Source of the DNA: an uncultured Pleomorphomonas sp.
GTDB lineage: Bacteria > Pseudomonadota > Alphaproteobacteria > Rhizobiales > Pleomorphomonadaceae
Length of the DNA: 64,000 nt
Direction of reading: 5' to 3'
NCBI GenBank assembly: GCA_937868725.1
Contig: CALMMQ010000122.1
Location: 1-64,000, forward strand
Shown: positions 50,744-58,697 of the stretch, in pieces
Layout of the letters: every line of letters starts with the position of its first letter
Position numbering within the stretch: the first letter of the stretch is position 1
The notes under the pieces: model-generated
The model's input: only the letters and a program-made list of their open reading frames with translations
What the model was told of the DNA's origin: nothing
Databases searched by the model: none
Made by a program: the position numbers and the translations under genes

Positions 50744-51993
50744 CAGCGCACGATCTCCGCCGCCTCGAGCACGGCGTGCAGCAGCACGTCGGCACCGGCC
50801 GCCGCCCATTCCGGCGTGATCTTCTCGTCCTCGTTATGGCTGACGCCGCCGACGCACGGACACATGATCATCGTCGTCGGGGCGAGCTTGGCGGCCCAGC
50901 AGGCGTCGTGGCCGGCGCCGGAGACGATGTTCATGTGGGTGTAGCCGAGCTTTTCGGTGGCGCGACGGACGCTGTCCACCAGCGTCGGGTCGAAGGTGAC
51001 GGGGTCGAAGTGGCCGACCACCTCGATCGAACACTTGACGCCGAGGGGCTCGCAGATCTTCGGCGCCTCGGCTTCGATCAGGGCGCGCATGCCGTCGAGC
51101 TTGGCCTGATCGGGCGAACGGATATCGACGGTGAAGACCACCGTACCCGGCAGCACGTTGCGCGAGTTGGGCGAGAACTTGACCTGACCGACGCCGCCTA
51201 CGGCGTCCGGCTGGCTGTCCATGGCCACCTTCTGCACCAGTTCGAAAATGCGGGCCATGGCAAGGCCGGCGTTGACGCGCATGTTCATCGGCGTCGAGCC
51301 AGTGTGCAGCTCCTTGCCGGTCAGCGTGAACTCCAGCCACCACAGGCCCTGGCAATGAGTGACGACACCGATCTGCTTGTCGGCGGCTTCGAGGATCGGC
51401 CCCTGCTCGATGTGATATTCGAAGTAGGCGTGCATCTGGCGGGCGCCCACTTCTTCGGCGCCGAGCCAACCGATGCGCTTCAGCTCGTCGCCGTAGGTCT
51501 TGCCCTCCAGGTCCTTGCGCGAATAGGCATAGTCGAGCGTATGGACGCCGGCGAAGACGCCGGAAGCCAGCATGGCCGGCGCGAAGCGGCCGCCTTCCTC
51601 ATTGGCCCAGTTGGTGACGACGATGGGATGGCGGGTCTTGAGGCCGAGATCGTTGATGGTACGCGCCACTTCGAGGGCGCTCAGCACGCCGAGCACGCCG
51701 TCGTACTTGCCGCCGGTCGGCTGGGTATCGAGGTGACTGCCCATGTAGACGGGCAAGGCGTCGGGGTCGGTGCCCGGGCGGGTGAAAAACATGGTGCCCA
51801 TCTTGTCGACGCCGAGCGTCATGCCGGCCGCCTCGCCCCAGGCCTGGAACAGCGCCCTGCCCTTGGCGTCCTCGTCCGTGAGCGTCTGACGGTTGCAGCC
51901 GCCGCGAAGACCCGGCCCCGTCTTGGCCATCTCCTCAAGGCTGTCCCAGAGCCGCGAGCCGTTGATGCGAAAGTTGTCGATCGGCGTCGTCAT
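50743..51993 (-). CDS. N-carbamoyl-beta-alanine amidohydrolase (M20 family)
   Basis: Hydrolyses N-carbamoyl-beta-alanine or -aminoisobutyrate to the beta-amino acid, CO2 and ammonia. The 416-residue Zn-dependent amidase has GGCNRQTLTDEDAKGRALF near the start. Metal ligands are YMGSHLDTQPTGGKYDGVLG (His and Asp), NWANEEGGRFAP (Glu pair), YFEYHIEQGPILE and SGAGHDACW. The lid domain lies at about 215-330. Allantoate or carbamoyl-L-amino acid hydrolases are close relatives; the operon favours beta-ureidopropionase. AAGGGGAAC precedes ATG 51993. It is the first gene of the run down to the ABC importer. Confidence 0.92.
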   Translation of the reverse strand: MTTPIDNFRINGSRLWDSLEEMAKTGPGLRGGCNRQTLTDEDAKGRALFQAWGEAAGMTLGVDKMGTMFFTRPGTDPDALPVYMGSHLDTQPTGGKYDGVLGVLSALEVARTINDLGLKTRHPIVVTNWANEEGGRFAPAMLASGVFAGVHTLDYAYSRKDLEGKTYGDELKRIGWLGAEEVGARQMHAYFEYHIEQGPILEAADKQIGVVTHCQGLWWLEFTLTGKELHTGSTPMNMRVNAGLAMARIFELVQKVAMDSQPDAVGGVGQVKFSPNSRNVLPGTVVFTVDIRSPDQAKLDGMRALIEAEAPKICEPLGVKCSIEVVGHFDPVTFDPTLVDSVRRATEKLGYTHMNIVSGAGHDACWAAKLAPTTMIMCPCVGGVSHNEDEKITPEWAAAGADVLLHAVLEAAEIVR

Positions 51994-52130
51994 GATGTTC
52001 CCCTTGATCAACCCATCGTCCGATGGCGGCGACCTGGCGCCAGACCACATCGGCGAGCCTTGCAACATCGGCGGACCGCCAGCCGGCTGGCCGGGCAAGC
52101 CGCGCGAAACTTTTACCAATTGATAAAGGC

Positions 52131-52180
52131 ATAGTCAGATTTGCCCCCGATTTGGTCAAGGGCATTTTTTGAGCTCAAAA
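52131..52180 (-). promoter_or_regulatory. predicted promoter and palindromic operator of the dihydropyrimidinase operon
   Basis: TTGACC (52159-52154), 17 bases, GACTAT (52136-52131) on the minus strand. The -35 lies in CCTTGACCAAAT, which includes one half (TTGACCA) of the E. coli RutR site TTGACCA-NN-TGGTCAA. Seven bases upstream is the perfect 14-bp palindrome TTTTGAGCTCAAAA (52167-52180), well placed for an activator or repressor. The leader to ATG 51993 would be about 130 bases. Confidence 0.5.
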
Positions 52181-52207
52181 CGGTGGGACAGCCTGAGTTT
52201 TCGCCTT

Positions 52208-52227
52208 TTGGGCAGGATTTTGCCCAA
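52208..52227. other. short perfect hairpin TTGGGCA/TGCCCAA
   Basis: Seven-bp arms with a six-base GGATTT loop, located between the operator region and the small membrane-protein gene. It may end transcription of the small gene on the minus strand, but no T-run follows. Nothing else was seen in the 51994-52327 gap beyond the promoter region. Confidence 0.3.
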
Positions 52228-52327
52228 GCAATGCTCAGAGCGGCGACGGCGACGAAATGGTATGGCCGACCTCAGCCAAGACACCCGATCGCCGGCCGCG
52301 GCGCGCGGCGGGTGGCGGCGCGGCGGC

Positions 52328-52558
52328 TCAGAAAACCGCCGCCGCCAACAGCAGGAAAGCGGCATAGGTGACGTTGAAGACGAGGACGAGGTGCAGCGTG
52401 TGGCCGACCAGATGCAGCATCGAGGCCGGCTGGCGCAACAAGAGATGGGTGAGCCCGACCATGGCCAGCACGAAGCCGCCGACCACCCAGGTGACGAGCT
52501 GGCGCGTCAGGCCACAGAAGGCAGCAACCAGCATGGTAACGGCGGCAATGGCATGCAT
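52328..52558 (-). CDS. small hydrophobic membrane protein, unknown
   Basis: A 76-residue protein with three hydrophobic segments: MHAIAAVTMLVAAFCGLTR, LVTWVVGGFVLAMVGLTHLLL and a C-terminal VLVFNVTYAAFLLLAAAVF. HLVGHTLHLVL between them contains three histidines. I do not recognise the family. The start at 52558 has GAG about eight bases upstream; an in-frame ATG at 52609 would add 17 basic residues. It sits between the pyrimidine operon and the VOC-protein gene on the same strand, with no evident link to either. Confidence 0.5.
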   Translation of the reverse strand: MHAIAAVTMLVAAFCGLTRQLVTWVVGGFVLAMVGLTHLLLRQPASMLHLVGHTLHLVLVFNVTYAAFLLLAAAVF

Positions 52559-52787
52559 GACAGCTCTCGCCAACGGGACTCGCCTCTTGCGAGCCACGGT
52601 GAACGTCATCCCGACCGATGGCAATATTGCGGCGGCGCGCAACCGCCTGCGCCGGCAACCGATGGCCCGCTCGACGGGCGGGTTGGCGGCGGGCTCCCGC
52701 CCCGCTTCCCGCCCGCAACGGCGTGACGGACCAGCGCGTCGGAGGTGCTCCGCCACGCCGATGGACGGGTCGGGCCCTGCCCCACGA

Positions 52788-53165
52788 TCACATGGGTTCG
52801 GCTTCGAGATAACCGACGCAGGCGCCGGCGGCGTCGATGATGATGGCGATCTTGCCAACGCCGGGAATCGGCCAGGGACCACGGGCGATCTTGCCGCCGG
52901 CCGCCTTGGTCTTCTCCACTGCCACGTCGATATCGTCGACGGCGATATAGGCGAACCAGCTGCGACTGCCGCCCTCGCCCTCCGGCCAATGGAACAGGCC
53001 GGCCACCGGCTTCTGGTCGCCGGGCACGAAGGCCAGCGTATAGACGCCGTCGGGCATGGGCGACTCGGTATAGGTCCAGCCGAGCGCCGCGGCATAGAAG
53101 GCCTTGGACGCGGCAACGTCGGGCGTCATCAGTTCGTTCCAGCAGAAGCTGCCATGTAGGGCCAT
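52788..53165 (-). CDS. VOC-family (glyoxalase/bleomycin resistance-like) protein
   Basis: A 125-residue protein made of one vicinal-oxygen-chelate domain. It starts HGSFCWNELMTPDVAASKAFY, with ALGWTYTESPMPDGVYTLAF and SWFAYIAVDDIDVAVEKTKAAGG, and ends IIIDAAGACVGYLEAEPM. This resembles the CFP-30B-like group. His in the first strand and Glu near the end are candidate metal ligands. GGGAGGATATC precedes ATG 53165. Function and substrate are unknown; it is monocistronic or loosely grouped with the pyrimidine genes. Confidence 0.85.
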   Translation of the reverse strand: MALHGSFCWNELMTPDVAASKAFYAAALGWTYTESPMPDGVYTLAFVPGDQKPVAGLFHWPEGEGGSRSWFAYIAVDDIDVAVEKTKAAGGKIARGPWPIPGVGKIAIIIDAAGACVGYLEAEPM

Positions 53166-53256
53166 GATATCCTCCCGGTTCCGACAGCCGGACGGACTGT
53201 CAGGAACAAAAGAAGAACACATTTCCGCGTTGCCGTCAATCCCACCCCGCAACCGC

Positions 53257-53290
53257 CAAAACGAAACCGGCCGGAACAATGTCCGGCCGG
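53257..53290 (-). terminator. intrinsic terminator of the aminotransferase gene
   Basis: CCGGCCGGA (53290-53282) pairs perfectly with TCCGGCCGG (53275-53267) on the minus strand, followed by TTTCGTTTTGG. It lies 30 bases past the aminotransferase stop. Confidence 0.82.
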
Positions 53291-53320
53291 CGTCGCGGTG
53301 ATGGTGGCTCGCAGGCCCGA

Positions 53321-54652
53321 TCAGGCCAGCTTCTTCAGCACGTCGGCCAGCGTCGACACGATGGTGTCGATCTCGGCCTTGGAGATGATCAGCGGCGGCG
53401 ACAGAGCGATGATGTCGCCGGTGGTGCGAATCATCAGGCCCTTGTCGTAGGCGTCGAGGAAGGCCTGGAAGGCGCGCTTGGTCGGTTCGCCGGCGATCGG
53501 CTCCAGCTCGATGGCACCGACGAGACCGATGTTGCGGATGTCGATGACGTGCGGCAGCCCCTTCAGCGAATGCAGCGCATCCTCGAAATACTGGGCGATC
53601 TCGCCGCCCCGGTTGAGCAGACCTTCGCGGGCGTAGATGTCGAGCGTCGCCAGCGAGGCGGCGCAGGCCACCGGGTGGGCCGAATAGGTGTAGCCGTGGA
53701 AGAGCTCGATGGCGTGCTCCGGCCCGGTCATGAAGGCGTTGTAGATGTCCGAGGTGACGAACACGCCGCCCATGGGAATGACGCCGTTGGAAATGCCCTT
53801 GGCGGTGGTGACGATGTCCGGCTTGACGCCGAAGTAGTCGACGGCGAACGGCGTGCCGAGGCGGCCGAAACCGGTGATCACTTCGTCGAAGATCAGCAGG
53901 ATGTCGTGCTTGGTGCAGATTTCGCGCAGGCGTTCGAGGTAGCCCTTGGGCGGGATCAGCACGCCGGTGGACCCGGACATCGGTTCGACGATGACGGCGG
54001 CGATGTTGGTGGCATCGTGCAGGTAGATGATCTTCTCGAGCTCATCGGCGAACTCGGCGCCGTAGGCCGGCTGGCCGCGCGAGAAGGCGTTGCGCTCGAT
54101 GTCGTGGGTGTGGCGCATGTGGTCGACGCCGGTGAGCAGCGAGCCGAAGAACTTGCGGTTGGTGGGAATGCCGCCGACCGAGATGCCGCCGAAGTTGACG
54201 CCATGGTAGCCGCGCTCGCGGCCGATGATGCGCGTCTTTGTGCCCTGGCCGCGGACGCGCTGGTAGGCGATGGCGATCTTGAGCGCCGTCTCGACCGATT
54301 CCGAACCGGAATTGGTGAAGAACACGTGGTCAAGCGGCTTGGGCATCATCGAGGTCAGCCGGGCGGCAAGCTCGAAGGCCTTGGGATGGCCCATCTGGAA
54401 GGCCGGCGCGTAGTCGAGTTCGCCGACCTGGGCGGCCACCGCCTCGACGATCTCCTTGCGGCCATGACCGGCGTTGACGCACCAGAGGCCGGCCGTGGCG
54501 TCGAGCAGCTTCTTGCCCTCGACGGTGGTGTAGTACATGCCCGAAGCGGAGGCGAGAAGGCGCGGCGCCTTCTTGAACTGCCGGTTGGCGGTAAACGGCA
54601 TCCAGAAGGCTTCGAGATTGTTGGGCACGGCGGCCCGTTCGGCACTGCTCAT
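53321..54652 (-). CDS. class III omega-aminotransferase, probable beta-alanine:pyruvate type
   Basis: A PLP enzyme (443 residues) that should convert beta-alanine to malonate semialdehyde, closing the reductive pyrimidine route. N-terminus AFWMPFTANRQFKKAPRLLAS is characteristic of beta-alanine:pyruvate aminotransferases. PLP phosphate site: TNSGSESVETALKIA. Asp of LLIFDEVITGFGRLG contacts the cofactor nitrogen, and the Schiff-base Lys is in TTAKGISNGVIPMGG near residue 288. FHGYTYSAHPVACAA is also conserved. GGAGAACCAA precedes ATG 54652. It is divergent from the XRE-cupin regulator gene, its likely controller, and has its own terminator. Confidence 0.92.
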   Translation of the reverse strand: MSSAERAAVPNNLEAFWMPFTANRQFKKAPRLLASASGMYYTTVEGKKLLDATAGLWCVNAGHGRKEIVEAVAAQVGELDYAPAFQMGHPKAFELAARLTSMMPKPLDHVFFTNSGSESVETALKIAIAYQRVRGQGTKTRIIGRERGYHGVNFGGISVGGIPTNRKFFGSLLTGVDHMRHTHDIERNAFSRGQPAYGAEFADELEKIIYLHDATNIAAVIVEPMSGSTGVLIPPKGYLERLREICTKHDILLIFDEVITGFGRLGTPFAVDYFGVKPDIVTTAKGISNGVIPMGGVFVTSDIYNAFMTGPEHAIELFHGYTYSAHPVACAASLATLDIYAREGLLNRGGEIAQYFEDALHSLKGLPHVIDIRNIGLVGAIELEPIAGEPTKRAFQAFLDAYDKGLMIRTTGDIIALSPPLIISKAEIDTIVSTLADVLKKLA

Positions 54653-54771
54653 TTGGTTCTCCAGGAAGACCCGCGCGAGGGCGGCGCGACGCACGCGGCG
54701 CCACGTTGGTGACCAGTCTACGTGCATGTCCTGATTTTGAACAAGCAGTTATCTTGGCCTGCGGCCGATCG

Positions 54772-54808
54772 TTGCAAATACTGGGGAATCGTGCCTCACT
54801 GTTTGCAA
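54772..54808. promoter_or_regulatory. inverted repeat at the start of the XRE-cupin gene
   Basis: TTGCAAA (54772-54778) and TTTGCAA (54802-54808) are perfect inverted copies, 23 bases apart. The second touches the start codon of the regulator gene. In the 155-base divergent region to the aminotransferase gene this is a candidate site for autorepression and for control of the aminotransferase. Confidence 0.4.
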
Positions 54809-55386
54809 TGTCGAACAACTTAACACCCGGCTCCGAACCAACCCTCGATCTCGGCGGCAAGCTCAGGCGCTTCCGTGAAGCGCGCGGCTATTCGCAGCGC
54901 GAACTGGCCCGGCGGGCCGGCATCTCGAACGCCACCATCAGCCAGATCGAATCGAACACCATCAGCCCGTCGGTCGGAGCCCTGAAACGCATTCTCGACG
55001 CCTTGCCGATCCCGCTCAGCGACTTCTTCGCCGAGGAGGCGCCGGAGGTCGACCGGGTGTTCTTCAAGGCCGCCGACATGATGGAAATCGGTCGCGGCGG
55101 CGTTTCCTATCGTCAGGTCGGCCGCGATCTCACCGGCAAGGCGCTGCAGATCATCTCCGAGCGCTACGAAGCCGGCGCCAGCTCCGGCCGGGTGCGCATC
55201 CGCCACGAGGGCGAGGAAGGCGGCATCGTGCTGTGTGGGCGGCTGGAAGTGGTGGTCGGCGACAAGCGCGAGGTGCTGGGTCCGGGTGAAGCGTACTACT
55301 TCAAGAGCCAGGAGCCGCACCGCTTCCGCAACGTCGGCGAGAGTCCGTGCGAAGTCATCTCCGTCTGCACGCCGCCGTCGTTCTGA
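54808..55386 (+). CDS. XRE-cupin transcriptional regulator
   Basis: A 192-residue regulator. The N-terminal HTH_3 domain spans residues 18-75: LRRFREARGYSQRELARRAG, then SNATISQIESNTISPSVGALKRIL. The C-terminal cupin_2 barrel (about 115-190) has VRIRHEGEEGGIVLCGRLEVVVGD and GPGEAYYFKSQEPHRFRNVG. The family includes PuuR and SutR, which sense small amines or sulfur compounds. Divergence from the beta-alanine aminotransferase gene suggests control of that step, perhaps sensing beta-alanine (inference). The start at ATG 54808 leaves a normal N-terminus; the frame is open further upstream. Confidence 0.9.
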   Translation: MSNNLTPGSEPTLDLGGKLRRFREARGYSQRELARRAGISNATISQIESNTISPSVGALKRILDALPIPLSDFFAEEAPEVDRVFFKAADMMEIGRGGVSYRQVGRDLTGKALQIISERYEAGASSGRVRIRHEGEEGGIVLCGRLEVVVGDKREVLGPGEAYYFKSQEPHRFRNVGESPCEVISVCTPPSF

Positions 55387-55516
55387 CCGGCAGGCGACGG
55401 GATCGCCCTCCGCTCCTGAAAGCCATCGGCGACTGACTGAGTCTCGTTTTGCGGCAACAAGGCTTGCCCTCTCGTCAAATCCGTTCAAAATTCGGACGAA
55501 GCGAGCGGATGGGAAA

Positions 55517-56164
55517 ATGGATTCGATCGATCGGGCACGGGCAGGCAATTCCAAGAAGCGGACCCGCATTCAGGCGGAGAACGAGGAGAAGATCCTCGAC
55601 GCCGCGCTTGAGGTGTTTTCCCGCTATGGCTTTCGCGGCGCCACCATCGACCAGATCGCCGACAAGGTGGGCATGAGCAAGCCCAACCTGCTCTACTATT
55701 TCCGCCGCAAGCAGGACCTCTACGTCGCCGTGCTGCAGCGCACGCTCGACATGTGGCTGGAGCCGCTCGGGGAAATGGACGAGGCCGGCGAGCCGGAAGC
55801 CGAGATTGGCGACTACATCCGCCGCAAGCTCGAGCAATCGCGTGATCATCCGCAGGAAAGCCGGCTGTTCGTCGGCGAAATCCTGCAGGGGGCACCGCAT
55901 CTCGAAAGCGTGCTGACCACCGACCTCAAGAGCCTCGTCTCGGAAAAGGCCGACGTGCTGCGCCACTGGATCGCCGCCGGCAAGCTGCGGCCGATCGATC
56001 CGGTGCATCTCATCTTCATGATCTGGGCGACGACGCAGCACTACGCCGACTTCGACGCCCAGATCAAGCTGGTGCTCGGCAAGGGCGTCGAAGACCCCGC
56101 CACCTTCCAGAAGGCCAGCAGCACGGTGATCGACGTGCTGATGGGCGGCATCCTGCCGCGCTGA
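55517..56164 (+). CDS. rutR: RutR, TetR-family pyrimidine-responsive regulator
   Basis: A 215-residue TetR-family protein that matches RutR along its length. HTH: ILDAALEVFSRYGFRGATID, then QIADKVGMSKPNLLYYFRRK. The effector domain has QRTLDMWLEPLGEM, YIRRKLEQSRDHPQESRLFV and the hallmark PIDPVHLIFMIWATTQHYADF. In E. coli RutR binds uracil or thymine and represses the rutABCDEFG operon and other genes. No rut gene is seen here; instead the reductive pathway surrounds it. GGATGGG precedes the start. It is the second gene after the XRE-cupin gene on the same strand (130-base gap). Confidence 0.93.
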   Translation: MDSIDRARAGNSKKRTRIQAENEEKILDAALEVFSRYGFRGATIDQIADKVGMSKPNLLYYFRRKQDLYVAVLQRTLDMWLEPLGEMDEAGEPEAEIGDYIRRKLEQSRDHPQESRLFVGEILQGAPHLESVLTTDLKSLVSEKADVLRHWIAAGKLRPIDPVHLIFMIWATTQHYADFDAQIKLVLGKGVEDPATFQKASSTVIDVLMGGILPR

Positions 56165-56179
56165 GCTTTAGCCGCCCCG

Positions 56180-57235
56180 TCAGGCGGCGGTGGGCAGGCT
56201 CGCCATGTCGATGACGAAGCGATACTTGACGTCCGACTTCAGCATGCGCTCGTAGGCTTCGTTGATCTCGTCCATGCGGATCATCTCGATGTCGGAGGTG
56301 ATGGCGTGGGCGGCGCAGAAGTCGAGCATTTCCTGGGTTTCGGCGATACCGCCGATCATCGAACCGGCAAAGGTGCGACGCTGCGGGATGAGGCTGAAGA
56401 CGTGGACGGGCAGCGGCTTCTCCGGCGCCCCCACCTGCACCAGCGCGCCATCGACCTTGAGCAGGGCGAGATAGGCGTTGATGTCGTGCTCGGCGGCGAC
56501 GCAGTCGAGGATGAAGTCGAAACGGCCGCGCTCGGCGGCCATGGCCGCCGGATCGCGCGACAACACCACCTCGTGGGCGCCGAGACGCCGCGCGTCTTCG
56601 ACCTTGGAGGCCGAGGTGGTGAACATCACCACGTGGGCACCGAGCGCGCTGGCCAGTTTCACGCCCATGTGGCCGAGGCCGCCGAGACCGACGATGCCGA
56701 CCCGCTGGCCGGGGCCGACCTTCCAGTGGCGCAACGGCGAGTAGGTGGTGATGCCGGCGCAGAGCAGCGGCGCGGCGGCCGCCAGATCGAGCCCGTCGGG
56801 CACGCGCAGCACGTAGGCCTTGTCGACGACGATGGCGCCGGAGTAGCCGCCGAAGGTATGGCCGCCCAGCACCTTGTCAGGACCGTTGTAGGTGCCGACC
56901 ATGCCGTTGAGACAGTACTGCTCGAGGCCAGCCTGACAGCTGGGGCAGGTGCGGCAGCTGTCGACGATGCAGCCGACGCCGACGGCGTCACCGATCTTGA
57001 AGCTGGTTACGGCGGCACCGACGCGCTTGACCCGGCCGACGATTTCATGACCGGGCACCGAAGGATAGAGCGTGCCGCCCCATTCGTTGCGCGCCGTATG
57101 CAGATCGGAATGACAGACGCCGCAATAGAGGATTTCGATCTCGACGTCGTCCGGACCGGGATCGCGGCGGACGATGGCAAGCGGTGCGAGGCGGGCGTCG
57201 GCGCTCCTGGCGCCGTAACCTGTGCAGGTGAACAT
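56180..57235 (-). CDS. zinc-dependent NAD(P)-alcohol dehydrogenase (YahK/cinnamyl type)
   Basis: A medium-chain alcohol dehydrogenase of 351 residues. Catalytic zinc ligands: Cys in LYCGVCHSDLHTARNEWGG, His-Glu in VPGHEIVGRV. The structural zinc has four Cys in CIVDSCRTCPSCQAGLEQYC. The dinucleotide site is VGIVGLGGLGHMGVKLASALG, and the C-terminus reads RMLKSDVKYRFVIDMASL. Relatives reduce a broad range of aldehydes with NADPH. It converges with rutR, 15 bases away. Reduction of malonate semialdehyde to 3-hydroxypropionate would suit the locus but is speculation. GTG-free start at ATG 57235 fits homologues. Confidence 0.92.
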   Translation of the reverse strand: MFTCTGYGARSADARLAPLAIVRRDPGPDDVEIEILYCGVCHSDLHTARNEWGGTLYPSVPGHEIVGRVKRVGAAVTSFKIGDAVGVGCIVDSCRTCPSCQAGLEQYCLNGMVGTYNGPDKVLGGHTFGGYSGAIVVDKAYVLRVPDGLDLAAAAPLLCAGITTYSPLRHWKVGPGQRVGIVGLGGLGHMGVKLASALGAHVVMFTTSASKVEDARRLGAHEVVLSRDPAAMAAERGRFDFILDCVAAEHDINAYLALLKVDGALVQVGAPEKPLPVHVFSLIPQRRTFAGSMIGGIAETQEMLDFCAAHAITSDIEMIRMDEINEAYERMLKSDVKYRFVIDMASLPTAA

Positions 57236-57356
57236 GATGTCTCCCGGAGCGTGGCAGCCGATCGGACGAAGCGATCGCTGAAATGTATTGTCACCCGAGC
57301 GAACCAGGCGCGGCAAGCACTCAGACGTTCACGAGCGCGTGTAGGCGGCTGACCGA

Positions 57357-57914
57357 TCAGACCGGTCTCGCCAGCACGGCGGCAAGGCTTGAACGGACCG
57401 TCGGCCGGTCAACGATCGTCAGTCCCGCCGCGGCGGCCAACGCCAGTTCTTCTGCGAATGCGGTCTCCGACACGTGCCCGGCCGGTTCAGCGAACAACAG
57501 CCGGGCGCCCGGCTTCATCGCTCGCGCCACCGCCTGGAAGAAACCGCTGGCATCGGGCAGTTCGTGCACGACGGCGAAGGCCAGCACGAAATCGACGGAA
57601 GCGGCGAGGTCGTCGATGCCGAGCGAGGTCTCACCGGCCAGGCGCGCCTCGACGCGATCGGCGAGACCGGCCCGCCGGGCCCGCCGAACGAGGCTGGCGA
57701 GCATGCGCGGCTCGACGTCGGCGACGACGACCCGACCGGCGGGGCCGACCAGCCGAGCCAGATCCAGCGTGAAATAGCCCATGCCCGGACCGGGTTCGAA
57801 CACCACGTCGCCCGCCTTGACCCACGGTTCGAGGATGGCCTTTGGCGGCTGCATCAGCCGGCGGAGCGGATTGATCAGGACGTAGCCAAGATACCACGGA
57901 CAGCGATGCGGCAT
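57357..57914 (-). CDS. class I SAM-dependent methyltransferase
   Basis: A 185-residue Rossmann methyltransferase. Motif I is VFEPGPGMGYFTLDLARLVG near residue 38, motif II VVVADVEPRMLASLVRRARRAG, motif IV VDFVLAFAVVHELPD, and AMKPGARLLFAEPAGHV follows. The N-terminus PWYLGYVLINPLRRLMQPP is typical of a UbiE-like group of small methyltransferases. The substrate is unknown. GGAGAGGCGCC precedes ATG 57914. It lies 121 bases from the alcohol dehydrogenase gene on the same strand. Confidence 0.85.
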   Translation of the reverse strand: MPHRCPWYLGYVLINPLRRLMQPPKAILEPWVKAGDVVFEPGPGMGYFTLDLARLVGPAGRVVVADVEPRMLASLVRRARRAGLADRVEARLAGETSLGIDDLAASVDFVLAFAVVHELPDASGFFQAVARAMKPGARLLFAEPAGHVSETAFAEELALAAAAGLTIVDRPTVRSSLAAVLARPV

Positions 57915-58109
57915 GGCGCCTCTCCAGGGACGAGACCACCGGCGAGGATGATCCTCCGGCAGCGGCCCCGCAAGACCGGGCGTGCGCCGCCGCCATCCGC
58001 AGAACCACCAGCCCATGCCGGCACGGGGTGCGCGGCCGGCGTGGAGCCATTAGGCTGACAGCCGATTCCGGCGCCTGGCCGATTCCTCCTAACGCGGACC
58101 GCTTGCCCC

Positions 58110-58676
58110 ATGACCATTCTGCACATCGATTCCAGCCTGGCCGGTGACGCCTCGGTCACCCGCCGCATGACCGCGGCCATCGTTGCCGGCCTCAAGGCCG
58201 GAGGCGACGAGGCGGTGATCCATCACGACCTCGCCAAGGTACCGGTGGCCGTCTTCGATCCTTACGCCGGCGCCCCCGATTTCACGCTCATCGACGAGGT
58301 GCTGGCGGCCGATGTCATCGTCATTGGCGCGCCGATGTACAACCTCGGTGTGCCCGCCGGTCTCAAGGCCTGGATCGATGCCATCACCATTCCCGACAAG
58401 ACCTTCCGCGCCACCGAGGCCGGGCTTGAAGGTCTGTGCGGCGCCCGGCGCGTCATCGTTGCCTATGCCGCCGGCGGCTTCCTGAACGGGCCGAACCTCG
58501 ATTTCGTCGAGCCGTACCTGCGGGCGTTCTTCCGCCTGATCGGCATCACGACGGTCGACGTCGTGCGGGCCGAAGGCCTCGGCATTTCCGACGAGTTGCA
58601 CGCCAAGGCGGTGGCCGCCGCCGATGCCGAGATCGCCGCCCTCACCGCCCGCATCCGGGCCGAGCGGGCGGCGTAA
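58110..58676 (+). CDS. azoR: FMN-dependent NADH:quinone/azo oxidoreductase (AzoR family)
   Basis: A 188-residue flavodoxin-fold reductase. FMN phosphate loop: LHIDSSLAGDASVTRRMTAAI. APMYNLGVPAGLKAWIDAI and the isoalloxazine loop VIVAYAAGGFLNG follow, with VEPYLRAFFRLIGITTVDVV. AzoR proteins reduce quinones and azo compounds with NADH. It converges with preA, 21 bases away. No functional link to pyrimidine catabolism is evident. Confidence 0.88.
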   Translation: MTILHIDSSLAGDASVTRRMTAAIVAGLKAGGDEAVIHHDLAKVPVAVFDPYAGAPDFTLIDEVLAADVIVIGAPMYNLGVPAGLKAWIDAITIPDKTFRATEAGLEGLCGARRVIVAYAAGGFLNGPNLDFVEPYLRAFFRLIGITTVDVVRAEGLGISDELHAKAVAAADAEIAALTARIRAERAA

Positions 58677-58697
58677 GGCGCCGTCCGGGCGGGGCGG

